DNA from: Microvirga sp. ACRRW
GTDB lineage: Bacteria > Pseudomonadota > Alphaproteobacteria > Rhizobiales > Beijerinckiaceae
Direction of reading: 5' to 3'
NCBI RefSeq assembly: GCF_022346925.1
Contig: NZ_JAKRNJ010000001.1
Location: 620,001 to 684,000, forward strand
DNA length: 64,000 nucleotides
The position numbers were made by a program, and so were the translations under genes. The notes under the pieces were generated by a model. That model made no database searches. It had not been told where the DNA came from and was given only the letters and a program-made list of their open reading frames with translations. Positions 43,575 to 52,292 of this stretch are shown here, in pieces; position 1 is the first letter of the stretch, and each line of letters begins with the position of its first letter.

Positions 43575-44501
43575 TTATGCGTCCTGGAGAAAAGTTTCGA
43601 CCTTTGCGCGCTGAGGAATCGGCGCGACGGCCCCATAACCCAAAGTCGACAAAGCCGCAGCCGCATTGGCATAATTTGCAGCGCGGAACGGATCGCGGTG
43701 CACAAGCCATTCGGCAAGGAACGCACCGTCGAACGTATCGCCCGCGCCCGTCGCGTCGACGGCCTCAACAGGCTTTGCCGCAATCACCTCGAGCCGCTCC
43801 TTCGTCGCGACCATAGTGCCGTTCTTGCCCATGGTCAGCGCCACCACATCGCTGCCGAGATTGAGATAGAAAGCGCAGATCTCCTCCGGGCGATCCAGGC
43901 CGGTCAGCTGACGGGCATCGTCGAGGCCGGGCAACAAAATGTCCGATAGCGCGGATGCTCCATGGATGATCGCGCGGGCGCGTTCCAGAGGCCAGAGCTT
44001 CAGGCGCAGGTTCGTGTCATAGCTGACGACGGTGTCGTTTGCTTTCGCGTGATGGATCGCGGCGAATACCGCATCGGCGCAGCTTTCCGAGATCGCTTGC
44101 GTGATGCCCGACGCATGCAGGATGCGCGCCGAGGCGATCTGGATCAGCGGCAATTCCTCGGTCGTGATCAGGCTCGCAGCCGATCCCGCACGGGCATAGG
44201 AGAAGACATGCCCTTCCGCACCGTAGCTGATGAAATATGCACCCGTCCTTCCATCCTTGCGCAGGATGACGGAGGAACAATCGATGCCTTCCCGATGCCA
44301 GAGATCGAGAAAATCCTGCCCGAAGAAGTCACGCCCCAGCGCCGTAAAGATCCCAACCTTCGCACCCTGGCGCGCAGCGGCGACGGCGGTGTTGGAGACG
44401 TCGCCGCCGAAGCCCGGGAGATAGAGGCGTTCGCCATTGCGCTGCACCTCCGCAAATTCCATCATCGGCTCGCCGAAGGTGAGAAGATCGATGTTTTTCA
44501 T
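43575..44501 (-). CDS. PfkB-family sugar kinase (KDG kinase-like)
   Basis: A 308-residue ribokinase-type enzyme. N-terminal DLLTFGEPMMEF and GGDVSNTAVAAARQG, and C-terminal DATGAGDTFDGAFLAEWL (catalytic Asp and anion hole) define the family. The overall pattern resembles 2-keto-3-deoxygluconate kinases. The ATG at 44501 sits behind AAGG; a longer open frame upstream has no support. The neighbouring FAD-linked oxidase is on the same strand. Confidence 0.85.
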   Translation of the reverse strand: MKNIDLLTFGEPMMEFAEVQRNGERLYLPGFGGDVSNTAVAAARQGAKVGIFTALGRDFFGQDFLDLWHREGIDCSSVILRKDGRTGAYFISYGAEGHVFSYARAGSAASLITTEELPLIQIASARILHASGITQAISESCADAVFAAIHHAKANDTVVSYDTNLRLKLWPLERARAIIHGASALSDILLPGLDDARQLTGLDRPEEICAFYLNLGSDVVALTMGKNGTMVATKERLEVIAAKPVEAVDATGAGDTFDGAFLAEWLVHRDPFRAANYANAAAALSTLGYGAVAPIPQRAKVETFLQDA

Positions 44502-44555
44502 GACGCACCTTGTTTGGGAAACACTACTTGAGGCAGATGCTACTCGAGCCAAATG

Positions 44556-46016
44556 CTACTTGGGCAAGGCCGCAGGCACATTGTCTCCGATGGAGACAAC
44601 TTTTCCCGGATTGAGGATGTTTTGGGGATCGAGCGCGCGCTTGAGGCTATGCATGAGGTCGATCGCCACCGCATCCTTGTAGAGTAGCAGTTCATCGCGT
44701 TTGATAAGCCCGACGCCATGCTCGGCGGAAATCGAACCATTCATGCCGTGAACGATGTCGTGCACGATGCGGTTGAAGCGCTCCCACTGACCGAGATACT
44801 CGGCCTTGTCCATGCCGACGGGCTGTGTGAGATTGAAATGAATGTTGCCGTCGCCGAAATGACCGAAGGCGCAGACGCGCACGCCCGGCATCTCAGCCTC
44901 GCAGGCCTTTGTTGCCACATCGATGAATTCGGCGACGCGTGAGACGGGCACGGCTACGTCGTGTTTGATCGAGCCGCCCTCCATGCGCTGAACCTCGGAG
45001 AGATTTTCGCGCAATGCCCACAGTGCCATGCTCTGTGCTTCACTCGCGCCTAGCACCGCATCCTGCACCAAGCCTTCCTCGAAGGCCTCTCCGAGCACGG
45101 CCTCCAGCTGGCTCTGCAAATCCGCATCCTTCTGCGGCGATGAAAGTTCGATCAGCGCATAGGAATTGTGCTTCTCGGCCAGCGGGCGCACGGAGCCGGG
45201 CATGTGCTTGAGGACGATCTCAACCCCGAACTCGGGGACATACTCGAATGCGGTGAGCTGATCGCCCGTTGCCTCGCGCAATCGCTGGAAAACCTTCAAA
45301 GCATCGTAGGGCGACTCGCACCCGATGAAAGCGGTCACTCGCGAATAAGGCTTGGGAAAGAGCTTCAGCACGGCAGCCGTGATGATGCCGAGCGTGCCTT
45401 CAGATCCAATGAAGAGATCCTTCAGGTCGTAGCCCGTATTGTCTTTGCGCAGGCCTTTCAAGCCATCCCAGATTCGCCCGTCGGCCAGCACAACTTCGAG
45501 ACCGAGGGTCAGATCGCGCATGTTGCCGTAGCGCAGAACAGCGGTGCCGCCTGCATTGGTGGCGAGGTTGCCGCCGATACGGCACGAGCCTTCCGAGGCC
45601 AGCGAGAGAGGAAAGAGATAACCGGCATCGCTCGCCGTATCCTGCACCGTCTTCAGAATGCAGCCCGCCTCGACGGTGATCGTTGCATTCACGGGGTCGA
45701 TCTCGCGGATGGCATCGAGACGCGTGAGCGACAGCACCACGCCGCCATAAGGAACACCACCGCCGACGAGACCCGTATTACCGCCCTGCGGCACGACCGG
45801 CACGCCCGCTTTTGCGCATTCCTGCAGAACGAACGCAACTTCGTCACGATCTTTTGGTCGCACCACCGCCAGGGCCTCGCCCCGGTACAGACCGCGCGCC
45901 TCGGTCAGATGCCCGTCGATGTCGCCCGCGGCTGTCAGCACATAGGGTTCACCGAGCCGCAACTTCAGGGTGTCAATGAGAGCCGTGCCAGAGCTGCCGA
46001 GTGCCGCCATCGTCAT
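44556..46016 (-). CDS. FAD-linked oxidase, glycolate/D-lactate dehydrogenase type
   Basis: A 486-residue flavoprotein of the GlcD/D-lactate/D-2-hydroxyglutarate dehydrogenase group. The FAD PCMH domain shows VVRPKDRDEVAFVL, VPQGGNTGLVGGGVPYGG and GGNLATNAGGTAVLRYGN; the C-terminal FAD-oxidase domain has FGHFGDGNIHFNL and GSISAEHGVGLIKR. The exact hydroxy acid is uncertain. It precedes the sugar kinase gene on the same strand. Confidence 0.88.
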   Translation of the reverse strand: MTMAALGSSGTALIDTLKLRLGEPYVLTAAGDIDGHLTEARGLYRGEALAVVRPKDRDEVAFVLQECAKAGVPVVPQGGNTGLVGGGVPYGGVVLSLTRLDAIREIDPVNATITVEAGCILKTVQDTASDAGYLFPLSLASEGSCRIGGNLATNAGGTAVLRYGNMRDLTLGLEVVLADGRIWDGLKGLRKDNTGYDLKDLFIGSEGTLGIITAAVLKLFPKPYSRVTAFIGCESPYDALKVFQRLREATGDQLTAFEYVPEFGVEIVLKHMPGSVRPLAEKHNSYALIELSSPQKDADLQSQLEAVLGEAFEEGLVQDAVLGASEAQSMALWALRENLSEVQRMEGGSIKHDVAVPVSRVAEFIDVATKACEAEMPGVRVCAFGHFGDGNIHFNLTQPVGMDKAEYLGQWERFNRIVHDIVHGMNGSISAEHGVGLIKRDELLLYKDAVAIDLMHSLKRALDPQNILNPGKVVSIGDNVPAALPK

Positions 46017-46122
46017 TCCTCATGTAGAGCCATCGTTCATGACGTCTTGTGGTGAGAACCGCAAGGTGTAGGAAGGGAGAAGACGACCCTGCCCTTTCAT
46101 CAGAAGGCTCTCGCGAACCATC

Positions 46123-46821
46123 ATGGCCTACGTCATCCCCACTCCCCCGATCCATGCTCTTCCGGTCGCCGGAACCGGCGATCTCTTTCCCGTGCGCCGC
46201 GTCTATTGCGTCGGCCGCAATTATGCCGCCCATGCGCGGGAAATGGGCGGAGACCCGACCCGGGAGCCGCCGTTCTTCTTCATGAAACCGGCCGATGCTC
46301 TCCAAGTCGTGCCGGAAGGCCAGATTGTCGATCATCCCTATCCGCCGAAGACCCAGAACTACCATTTCGAGATCGAGCTGGTGGTCACCCTCGCCAAGGG
46401 CGGCAAGGACATCCCCGTCTCCGAAGCACTCGGCCATGTGTTCGGTTATGCCATCGGTCTCGACATGACCCGCCGCGACCTCCAGGACGAGGCCAAGCAG
46501 TTGCGCCGCTCCTGGGAACTCGGCAAGGCGGCGGATTTTTCAGGCCCGGTCGGGCCGATCCATACGGCCTCCAAGGTCGGCCACCCGGCCAAGGGCGCCA
46601 TCTCGCTCTCCGTCGATGGCACGGCAAAGCAGAAGGCAGACCTCTCGGACATGATCTGGTCGGTCGCCGAGCAGATCGCCTATCTCTCGTCCTATTTCGA
46701 ACTTGCCCCAGGCGACGTGATTTTTGCCGGAACGCCGGAAGGCGTGGGGGCGGTCGCGCGGGGACAGACCATGGTCGGAGCCATTGAGGGCCTCGGCGAG
46801 ATCCACCTGCGGGTCGTATAG
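46123..46821 (+). CDS. Fumarylacetoacetate hydrolase family protein (fumarylpyruvate hydrolase-like)
   Basis: A 232-residue FAH-fold enzyme. It shows VYCVGRNYAAHAREMG, PPFFFMKPADAL, FEIELVVTL (metal ligands E/E/D), GYAIGLDMTRRDLQ and GDVIFAGTPEGVGAV. Length and sequence style resemble fumarylpyruvate hydrolases and acylpyruvases. No gentisate pathway gene is adjacent, so the substrate stays open. It precedes the binding-protein array on the same strand. Confidence 0.88.
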   Translation: MAYVIPTPPIHALPVAGTGDLFPVRRVYCVGRNYAAHAREMGGDPTREPPFFFMKPADALQVVPEGQIVDHPYPPKTQNYHFEIELVVTLAKGGKDIPVSEALGHVFGYAIGLDMTRRDLQDEAKQLRRSWELGKAADFSGPVGPIHTASKVGHPAKGAISLSVDGTAKQKADLSDMIWSVAEQIAYLSSYFELAPGDVIFAGTPEGVGAVARGQTMVGAIEGLGEIHLRVV

Positions 46822-46836
46822 CGCTTCGTTACACCC

Positions 46837-46867
46837 TTGCCTTTTTCCCGAGGCTGCTAGCTACTGT
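46837..46867 (+). promoter_or_regulatory. Candidate promoter of binding protein gene 1
   Basis: TTGCCTTTTTCCC followed 19 bases after the TTGCCT by TACTGT. The same arrangement (TTGCCTTTTTCC and TACTG at the same distance) recurs before gene 2. Confidence 0.45.
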
Positions 46868-46897
46868 GTTGCATGCGGCTACCGCCGCTTGCAACAA

Positions 46898-46918
46898 GGC
46901 TCGGCATCAGCACGAGCC
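46898..46918 (+). promoter_or_regulatory. Leader hairpin before binding protein gene 1
   Basis: GGCTCG and CGAGCC pair over a nine-base loop immediately before the AAGGG ribosome site. Genes 2 and 3 have hairpins at the same place. Confidence 0.5.
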
Positions 46919-46937
46919 GGTAACCAAGGGAATGGCT

Positions 46938-47783
46938 ATGAATCTCACGAAGACCCTCGGCTTGGCTCTCCTCGGCTCAGCCCTCGTCACCGGCGGCGCC
47001 TCCGCGCAGCAGAAGACTATCAAGATTGCTACGGAAGGCGCCTACGCCCCCTATAACTTCACCACCCCGGACGGAAAGCTCGACGGCTTCGAGATCGAGC
47101 TGGCCAAGGATCTGTGCGCGCGCATGAAGGTGAAGTGCGAGATCGTGGCTCAGGACTGGGACGGCATCATCCCGGCGCTCAATGCCAAGAAGTACGACGC
47201 CATCATGGCCGGGATGAGCATTACCGACGAGCGCAAGAAAGCCATCGACTTCGCCGGTCCTTACGGCGATTCCCCGAACGGCTTCCTCGTGGCCAAGTCG
47301 TCGCCCCTCGCCAAGATCCCGGGCACGGGAGAGTCCTACAATCTCGGCACCCAGCAGGCCGCCGCCGAGAAGGCCATCGAGTCGACCAAGTCCCTTCTGA
47401 AGGGCAAGACCCTCGCCGTTCAGGGTTCGACCATTCACTCGAATTATGCCGACAAGTACCTGAAGGGCACGGTCGACATCCGCGAGTACAAAACCACTGA
47501 AGCCCACGACCTCGACCTTGCCGCCGGCCGCGTCGACGTGGTTCTGGGCGATGCCACCAGCATCATCGGTACCCTCGAGAAGCCCGAGTTCAAGGATTAC
47601 GTCCTCGTCGGCCCCTCCATCACCGGCGGCATGCTGGGCCTCGGCGTCGGCGTCGGCCTGCGCAAGGAAGACCAAGAGCTGAAGAAGGCCTTCAACGAAG
47701 CCATCCAAGGCGCCATCAAGGACGGCACTCTCAAGACCCTGGCCGTCAAGTGGTTCAAGGTCGATATCACCCCCAGAAGCTGA
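46938..47783 (+). CDS. Polar amino-acid ABC transporter periplasmic binding protein 1
   Basis: A 281-residue periplasmic protein of the lysine/arginine/ornithine-histidine (HisJ-like) family. A signal peptide (LGLALLGSALVTGGASA) precedes IKIATEGAYAPYNFTTPDGKLDGF. The ligand-site motifs AGMSITDERKKAIDFAGPY and QGSTIHSNYADKYL are present. The ATG at 46938 lies seven bases after AAGGG; another ATG is two codons upstream. First of three tandem paralogues, with its own leader hairpin and terminator. Confidence 0.93.
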   Translation: MNLTKTLGLALLGSALVTGGASAQQKTIKIATEGAYAPYNFTTPDGKLDGFEIELAKDLCARMKVKCEIVAQDWDGIIPALNAKKYDAIMAGMSITDERKKAIDFAGPYGDSPNGFLVAKSSPLAKIPGTGESYNLGTQQAAAEKAIESTKSLLKGKTLAVQGSTIHSNYADKYLKGTVDIREYKTTEAHDLDLAAGRVDVVLGDATSIIGTLEKPEFKDYVLVGPSITGGMLGLGVGVGLRKEDQELKKAFNEAIQGAIKDGTLKTLAVKWFKVDITPRS

Positions 47784-47789
47784 TGGATC

Positions 47790-47815
47790 AAGGCGCGGCC
47801 CCGCCGCGCCTTTTT
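47790..47815 (+). terminator. Terminator after binding protein gene 1
   Basis: AAGGCGCGG and CCGCGCCTT pair over nine bases with a five-base loop and a T run. Confidence 0.9.
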
Positions 47816-47903
47816 CAACGGCTCTCCTCCGGCACGATTTAGCAAGCCCTGCCTTGGACTTAAGTCCCGTGCAGGCACCTGTGCAAGGTCATCCGGGCGG
47901 CTC

Positions 47904-47934
47904 TTGCCTTTTTCCGGAGATTGGCCGTTACTGC
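47904..47934 (+). promoter_or_regulatory. Candidate promoter of binding protein gene 2
   Basis: TTGCCTTTTTCC and TACTGC with the same 19-base spacing as before gene 1, pointing to duplication of the promoter together with the gene. Confidence 0.45.
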
Positions 47935-47941
47935 GTCCCGG

Positions 47942-47991
47942 CGCGGCCTCAAGAAGGCCGCGAGCAAAACAGGCTCGCGTGCATCCGAGCC
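47942..47991 (+). promoter_or_regulatory. Leader hairpins before binding protein gene 2
   Basis: Two stems: CGCGGCCT with AGGCCGCG (47942-47962), and GGCTCG with CGAGCC (47972-47991) just before the ribosome site. The second uses the same stem sequence as gene 1. Confidence 0.5.
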
Positions 47992-48009
47992 GATAAGTTT
48001 AAGGGAACG

Positions 48010-48858
48010 ATGATGAAATTCGTGAAGACTGTCAGCCTCGCCATTCTCGGCACCGCCCTTACGATGGGTGCGGCTTCGGCACAGGAAAAGACCATCAAGA
48101 TCGCCACGGAAGGCGCTTACGCTCCGTGGAACTTCACGGGCGCCGGCGGCAAGCTGGAAGGCTTCGAGATCGATCTCGCCAAGGATCTGTGCGCGCGCAT
48201 GAAGGTGAAGTGCGAGATCGTCGCCCAGGACTGGGACGGCATTATTCCCGCTCTCAATGCCAAGAAGTACGACGCCATCATGGCCGGCATGAGCATCACC
48301 GAAGAGCGCAAGAAAGCCATCGACTTCGCCGGCCCTTATGCCGCCGGCCCGAACGGCTTCCTCGTCGAGAAGAACTCGCCGCTCGCCAAGATCCCGGGTA
48401 CGGGCCAGGCTTATAACCTCGCCACCCAGAAGGAAGCCGCCGAGAAGGCTATCGATGCCGTGAAGCCGATGCTGAAGGGCAAGACCGTCGGCGTTCAGGG
48501 TTCGACCATCCACTCGAACTTCGCCGACAAGTACTACAAGGGCACGGCCGAGATCCGCGAGTACAAGACCACCGAGGCGCATGACCTCGACCTCGCCGCC
48601 GGCCGCATCGATATCGTGCTCGCCGACTCTACCGCCATCATCGGCACCCTCGAGAAGCCTGAGTTCAAGGACTATGTTCTCGTCGGCCCGTCCATCACCG
48701 GCGGCCTGCTCGGCGAAGGCGTGGGCGTGGGTCTGCGCAAGGACGATGCCGCACTGAAGAAGTCCTTCAACGAGGCCATCCAGGCTGCCGTCAAGGACGG
48801 CACCGTGAAGAAGCTCTCCGAGAAGTGGTTCAAGATCGACATCTCGCCGAAGGGCTGA
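48010..48858 (+). CDS. Polar amino-acid ABC transporter periplasmic binding protein 2
   Basis: A 282-residue paralogue of the gene at 46938-47783 with signal peptide (VSLAILGTALTMGAASA) and the same ligand motifs (AGMSITEERKKAIDFAGPY, QGSTIHSNFADKYY). Its ribosome site is AAGGGAACG. The first third shares an 88-base stretch identical in DNA with gene 3 (48095-48182). Likely binds the same class of cationic or polar amino acids as gene 1. Confidence 0.93.
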   Translation: MMKFVKTVSLAILGTALTMGAASAQEKTIKIATEGAYAPWNFTGAGGKLEGFEIDLAKDLCARMKVKCEIVAQDWDGIIPALNAKKYDAIMAGMSITEERKKAIDFAGPYAAGPNGFLVEKNSPLAKIPGTGQAYNLATQKEAAEKAIDAVKPMLKGKTVGVQGSTIHSNFADKYYKGTAEIREYKTTEAHDLDLAAGRIDIVLADSTAIIGTLEKPEFKDYVLVGPSITGGLLGEGVGVGLRKDDAALKKSFNEAIQAAVKDGTVKKLSEKWFKIDISPKG

Positions 48859-48878
48859 TTTCAGTCTCTCGACAATTC

Positions 48879-48905
48879 AAGGCGCGGCTATTGCCGCGCC
48901 TTTTT
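48879..48905 (+). terminator. Terminator after binding protein gene 2
   Basis: AAGGCGCGGC and GCCGCGCCTT pair perfectly with a four-base loop and a run of T. Confidence 0.92.
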
Positions 48906-49037
48906 GTATCAGAACAGGCAAGATGCGACGCAAAACATCATTCTGAACACCTTATTCGCCATGAAATGGGCTTGCACTGGCTCGGCTTTTGAATGTTAGT
49001 TTTGAGCGGCGGGCGGAAGGCTCCGTCCGGACAAGAT

Positions 49038-49052
49038 TCAGCTCAAAGCTGA
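49038..49052 (+). promoter_or_regulatory. Leader hairpin before binding protein gene 3
   Basis: TCAGCT and AGCTGA pair around CAA, ending two bases before AAGGGAACG. Different sequence but same position as the leader hairpins of genes 1 and 2. Confidence 0.45.
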
Positions 49053-49066
49053 CCAAGGGAACGACG

Positions 49067-49912
49067 ATGAAGCTATTGAAAACATTGGGATTGGGCCTGC
49101 TGGCCTCCGCTCTCGCCTTAGGCGGTGCTTCCGCGCAGGAGAAGACGGTCAAGATCGCCACGGAAGGCGCTTACGCTCCGTGGAACTTCACGGGCGCCGG
49201 CGGCAAGCTGGAAGGCTTCGAGATCGATCTCGCCAATGACCTCTGCGCGCGCATGAAGGTAAAGTGCGAGATCGTCTCTCAGGATTGGGACGGCATTATT
49301 CCCGCTCTCAATGCCAAGAAATACGATGCCATCATGGCCGGCATGAACATCACGCCGAAGCGCCTCGAAGCGATCAACTTCTCCCGCCCCTACGCCACCG
49401 GCTCCCATGGCTGGGGGGTCCTGAAGGATTCGCCGCTCGCCAAGCTCGCAGGAGCAGGCAAGCGCATCAACCTCGACAAGGATCCTGAGGCCGCCAAGGC
49501 GATGATCGAGGAATGGAAGCCGCTTCTGAAGGGCAAGACCATCGGCACGCAGAGCTCGACCGTGAACGGCGCGTTCCTCGAGAAGTACCTGAAGGACACG
49601 ATCACCATCCGTGAGTACAAGACCACGGAGCAGCACGACCTCGACCTCGCGGCAGGCCGCATCGACGCGATCTTCGCGGCCCATTCCTCGCTGAAGGCCT
49701 CGACCGAAAAGCCGGAATTCAAGGACATGCTGATCGCCGGCGGCGCAGTGGACGGCGACGTGCTCGGACGCGGCGTAGCGGTCGGCCTGCGCAAGGACGA
49801 TGCCGAGTTGAAGGGCATGTTCGACAAGGCGATCCAGGCCGCCATCGACGACGGCACCGTGAAGAAGCTCACGGAGAAGTGGTTCAAGATCGACATGGCC
49901 CCTCAGACCTGA
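49067..49912 (+). CDS. Polar amino-acid ABC transporter periplasmic binding protein 3
   Basis: A 281-residue third paralogue (signal LGLGLLASALALGGASA). Its first 90 mature residues are nearly identical to gene 2, but the rest diverges: the ligand region reads AGMNITPKRLEAINFSRPY instead of AGMSITEERK, and the lower-lobe motif is TQSSTVNGAFLEKYL instead of QGSTIHSN. So a different ligand is likely. It is followed by a GC hairpin without T run and then the permease genes. Confidence 0.92.
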   Translation: MKLLKTLGLGLLASALALGGASAQEKTVKIATEGAYAPWNFTGAGGKLEGFEIDLANDLCARMKVKCEIVSQDWDGIIPALNAKKYDAIMAGMNITPKRLEAINFSRPYATGSHGWGVLKDSPLAKLAGAGKRINLDKDPEAAKAMIEEWKPLLKGKTIGTQSSTVNGAFLEKYLKDTITIREYKTTEQHDLDLAAGRIDAIFAAHSSLKASTEKPEFKDMLIAGGAVDGDVLGRGVAVGLRKDDAELKGMFDKAIQAAIDDGTVKKLTEKWFKIDMAPQT

Positions 49913-49967
49913 TGAGGGTGATTTAAGACCGGTCGTGCAGCTTTGAACCGGGTGTGACATATGACGC

Positions 49968-49994
49968 CTCGCCCCGCACCGTGCGTGGGGCGAG
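49968..49994 (+). promoter_or_regulatory. Intercistronic hairpin between binding protein 3 and permease
   Basis: CTCGCCCC and GGGGCGAG pair over an 11-base loop without a T run. Such hairpins commonly stabilise binding-protein mRNA and lower permease levels. Confidence 0.5.
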
Positions 49995-50017
49995 CACATT
50001 CAGGAAAGTAGAAACGC

Positions 50018-50740
50018 GTGCAGCAACTGAGCTATTTCGAGCTCGTCGGATTCGGCCCCAATGGATGGGGATGGCTCCTCTTTGTGGCGACGGGAATGAC
50101 GATCGCGGTCGCGACATGCGGCTTCATTGCGGGCGCCGTCGTCGGCACCTTCGTGGCCTGGGGTAAGATCGGCGGCAATGCGCCGGTCCGTTGGGTCGCC
50201 GACGGTTACACGACCGTTCTTCGCGGCATCCCGGACCTGTTGGTCATCTATCTCTTCTATTTTGGCGGCAGCGCGGCGTTGGGCGCCATCGGCAGCCTGT
50301 TCGGCGCTGACGGTTTCATCGGCGTGCCCGCTTTCGTCACCGGCGCGCTAGCGATCGGCATCGTATCCGGCGCCTATCAGGCCGAAGTGTTCCGCGGAGC
50401 CTATCAGGTGGTGAGCCGGGGCGAGCTGGAAGCCGCGCGCTCTGTCGGCATGCATCGCTGGCTCATGTTCCGCCGCATCATCGCGCCGCAGGTGCTGCGC
50501 TATGCGATTCCTGGCCTCGGCAATACATGGCAGCTGGTGTTGAAGGAATCCGCGCTGATCTCGGTAACGGGTCTCGTCGAGCTTCTGCGCCAATCGCAAG
50601 TGGCTGCAGGCTCCACGCGCCGCCCCTTCGATTTCTACATCACGGCCGCGATCCTCTACCTGCTCATCACCTGGGTTTCGACCTATCTGTTCCAGCGTGC
50701 GGAGACTTATTCGTTGCGCGGCATGCGGAGGGCTTCCTGA
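50018..50740 (+). CDS. Amino-acid ABC transporter permease (HisQ/ArtQ type)
   Basis: A 240-residue inner-membrane permease with about five helices. The EAA loop appears as GELEAARSVGMHRWLMFRRIIAPQVLRYAIPGL. Start is a GTG at 50018 behind AGGAAAG. Its stop overlaps the ATG of the second permease by one base (TGATG). Confidence 0.92.
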   Translation: MQQLSYFELVGFGPNGWGWLLFVATGMTIAVATCGFIAGAVVGTFVAWGKIGGNAPVRWVADGYTTVLRGIPDLLVIYLFYFGGSAALGAIGSLFGADGFIGVPAFVTGALAIGIVSGAYQAEVFRGAYQVVSRGELEAARSVGMHRWLMFRRIIAPQVLRYAIPGLGNTWQLVLKESALISVTGLVELLRQSQVAAGSTRRPFDFYITAAILYLLITWVSTYLFQRAETYSLRGMRRAS

Positions 50741-51465
50741 TGGATTTCGCCTTCATGCAGGAAGCCTTCCTGCGTCTCATCACCGGCATTCCGCTCACGC
50801 TGAATCTCGCCTTCACGTCGATTGCCTTCGGCGCGATCTTCGCCATGCTGCTTGCACTCATGCGCATGTCGAACATCAAGCTGATCGACTGGCCTGCGCA
50901 GGCTTATGTCTTTGTGTTTCGTGGCACGCCGCTGCTCGTGCAGATCTTCTTGATCTATTACGGCCTCGGACAATTCAGGCCCACCTTACAGGAATGGGGC
51001 CTCTGGGGCTTCTTCCGCGAGCCCTATTGGTGTGCAGTGCTGGCGCTCACGATGAACACAGCCGCCTACGGCAGCGAGATCATTCGCGGCGGCCTTCAAT
51101 CGGTTCCGCATAACCAAGTGGAAGCGGCACGTGCCTGCGGCATGTCGGGCTTCCTGCTCTTCCGCCGCATCGTCTTCCCGATTGCCGTGCGCCAAGCCCT
51201 ACCGGCCTATGGCAGCGAGATCATTCTGATGGTGAAGGCGACGTCGCTTGCCTCCGTCATCACCATGATGGAAGTGACCGGGCTTGCGGCAAAGATGATT
51301 TCGCAGACCTTCCGGGCCATCGAAGTGTTCGTCGTGGCTGGTGCGATCTATCTCATCCTGAACTTCATCATCACGCGCATCATCATGGCCATCGAATGGT
51401 GGCTCTCGCCTCATCTGCGCCGTCCGCCGGCCATCAAGACGCGCCTGGAGGCAGTACATGTCTAA
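50740..51465 (+). CDS. Amino-acid ABC transporter permease (HisM/ArtM type)
   Basis: A 241-residue second permease. The EAA loop reads [33 protein letters not shown]. The ATG at 50740 follows GGAGG and overlaps the previous stop; the longer open frame upstream is not real. It ends inside the start of the ATPase gene (8-base overlap). Confidence 0.93.
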   Translation: MDFAFMQEAFLRLITGIPLTLNLAFTSIAFGAIFAMLLALMRMSNIKLIDWPAQAYVFVFRGTPLLVQIFLIYYGLGQFRPTLQEWGLWGFFREPYWCAVLALTMNTAAYGSEIIRGGLQSVPHNQVEAARACGMSGFLLFRRIVFPIAVRQALPAYGSEIILMVKATSLASVITMMEVTGLAAKMISQTFRAIEVFVVAGAIYLILNFIITRIIMAIEWWLSPHLRRPPAIKTRLEAVHV

Positions 51466-52252
51466 CGGAGTTGCATCCTTGTCTTCCAAGACTGTTCCCG
51501 CGGTTTCGATCTCGAACCTGCGCAAAAGCTTCGGCCCCCTCGAAGTGCTCAAAGGCGTATCCCTGAAGGCCAATGAGGGCGACGTGATCTCGATTCTCGG
51601 CGCGTCCGGATCCGGCAAGTCGACGATGCTTCGCTGCATCAACATGCTCGAAGTGCCCGATGGCGGCGATGTCACCATTGGCGGCGAGACGATCAAGCTG
51701 AAGCAGAGCCGCAAGGGCATGCTGCCTGCCGATCAGCGCCAGGTGGACCGCATCCGCTCGCGCGTGGCCATGGTGTTCCAGAGCTTCAATCTCTGGTCCC
51801 ACATGACGATCCTGGAGAACGTGATCGAAGCGCCCGTGCATGTGCAGAAGCGCCCGAAGGCGGAGTGCATCGCGGAAGCCGAGGAGTTGCTCGCGAAGGT
51901 CGGCATCGCCGACAAGCGCAACCAATATCCCTCTCACCTCTCTGGCGGTCAGCAGCAGCGCGCTGCCATTGCACGCGCGCTTGCCATGCGCCCGGATGTG
52001 ATGCTCTTCGACGAGCCGACCTCCGCGCTCGATCCCGAACTCGTCGGCGAGGTGCTGCGCGTCATGCGCTCTCTGGCTGAAGAAGGCCGCACCATGCTGG
52101 TAGTTACGCACGAAATGGGCTTTGCCCGTGACGTGTCGAACCGCGTGGTCTTCCTTCATAAAGGCGTCGTTGAAGAAGAAGGTCCGCCGGCTGAGGTGTT
52201 CGGCGCTCCGAAGTCCGAGCGCTTCAAGCAATTCATCTCAAGCCATCGGTAA
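51458..52252 (+). CDS. Amino-acid ABC transporter ATPase (HisP type)
   Basis: A 264-residue ATPase with Walker [17 protein letters not shown], signature [17 protein letters not shown], Walker [18 protein letters not shown] and switch [12 protein letters not shown]. The QxxNLW motif (QSFNLW) matches the HisP/GlnQ group. It energises uptake with the two permeases just upstream and, by position, at least binding protein 3. Last gene of the unit. Confidence 0.95.
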   Translation: MSNGVASLSSKTVPAVSISNLRKSFGPLEVLKGVSLKANEGDVISILGASGSGKSTMLRCINMLEVPDGGDVTIGGETIKLKQSRKGMLPADQRQVDRIRSRVAMVFQSFNLWSHMTILENVIEAPVHVQKRPKAECIAEAEELLAKVGIADKRNQYPSHLSGGQQQRAAIARALAMRPDVMLFDEPTSALDPELVGEVLRVMRSLAEEGRTMLVVTHEMGFARDVSNRVVFLHKGVVEEEGPPAEVFGAPKSERFKQFISSHR

Positions 52253-52286
52253 AACAAAAGCGCGGCACGAGCCGCGCTTTTGTTTT
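52251..52286 (+). terminator. Strong bidirectional terminator after the ABC ATPase
   Basis: AAAACAAAAGCGCGGC and GCCGCGCTTTTGTTTT form a perfect 16-pair stem with a four-base loop. The first two A belong to the TAA stop. The convergent gene on the other strand ends at 52293. Confidence 0.93.
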
Positions 52287-52292
52287 ATGCTG

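Noticed and set aside
52251-52286. Perfect 36-base palindrome considered as a mobile-element end
   Set aside because: It lies exactly between two convergent stop codons with A and T tracts; a bidirectional terminator explains it fully.
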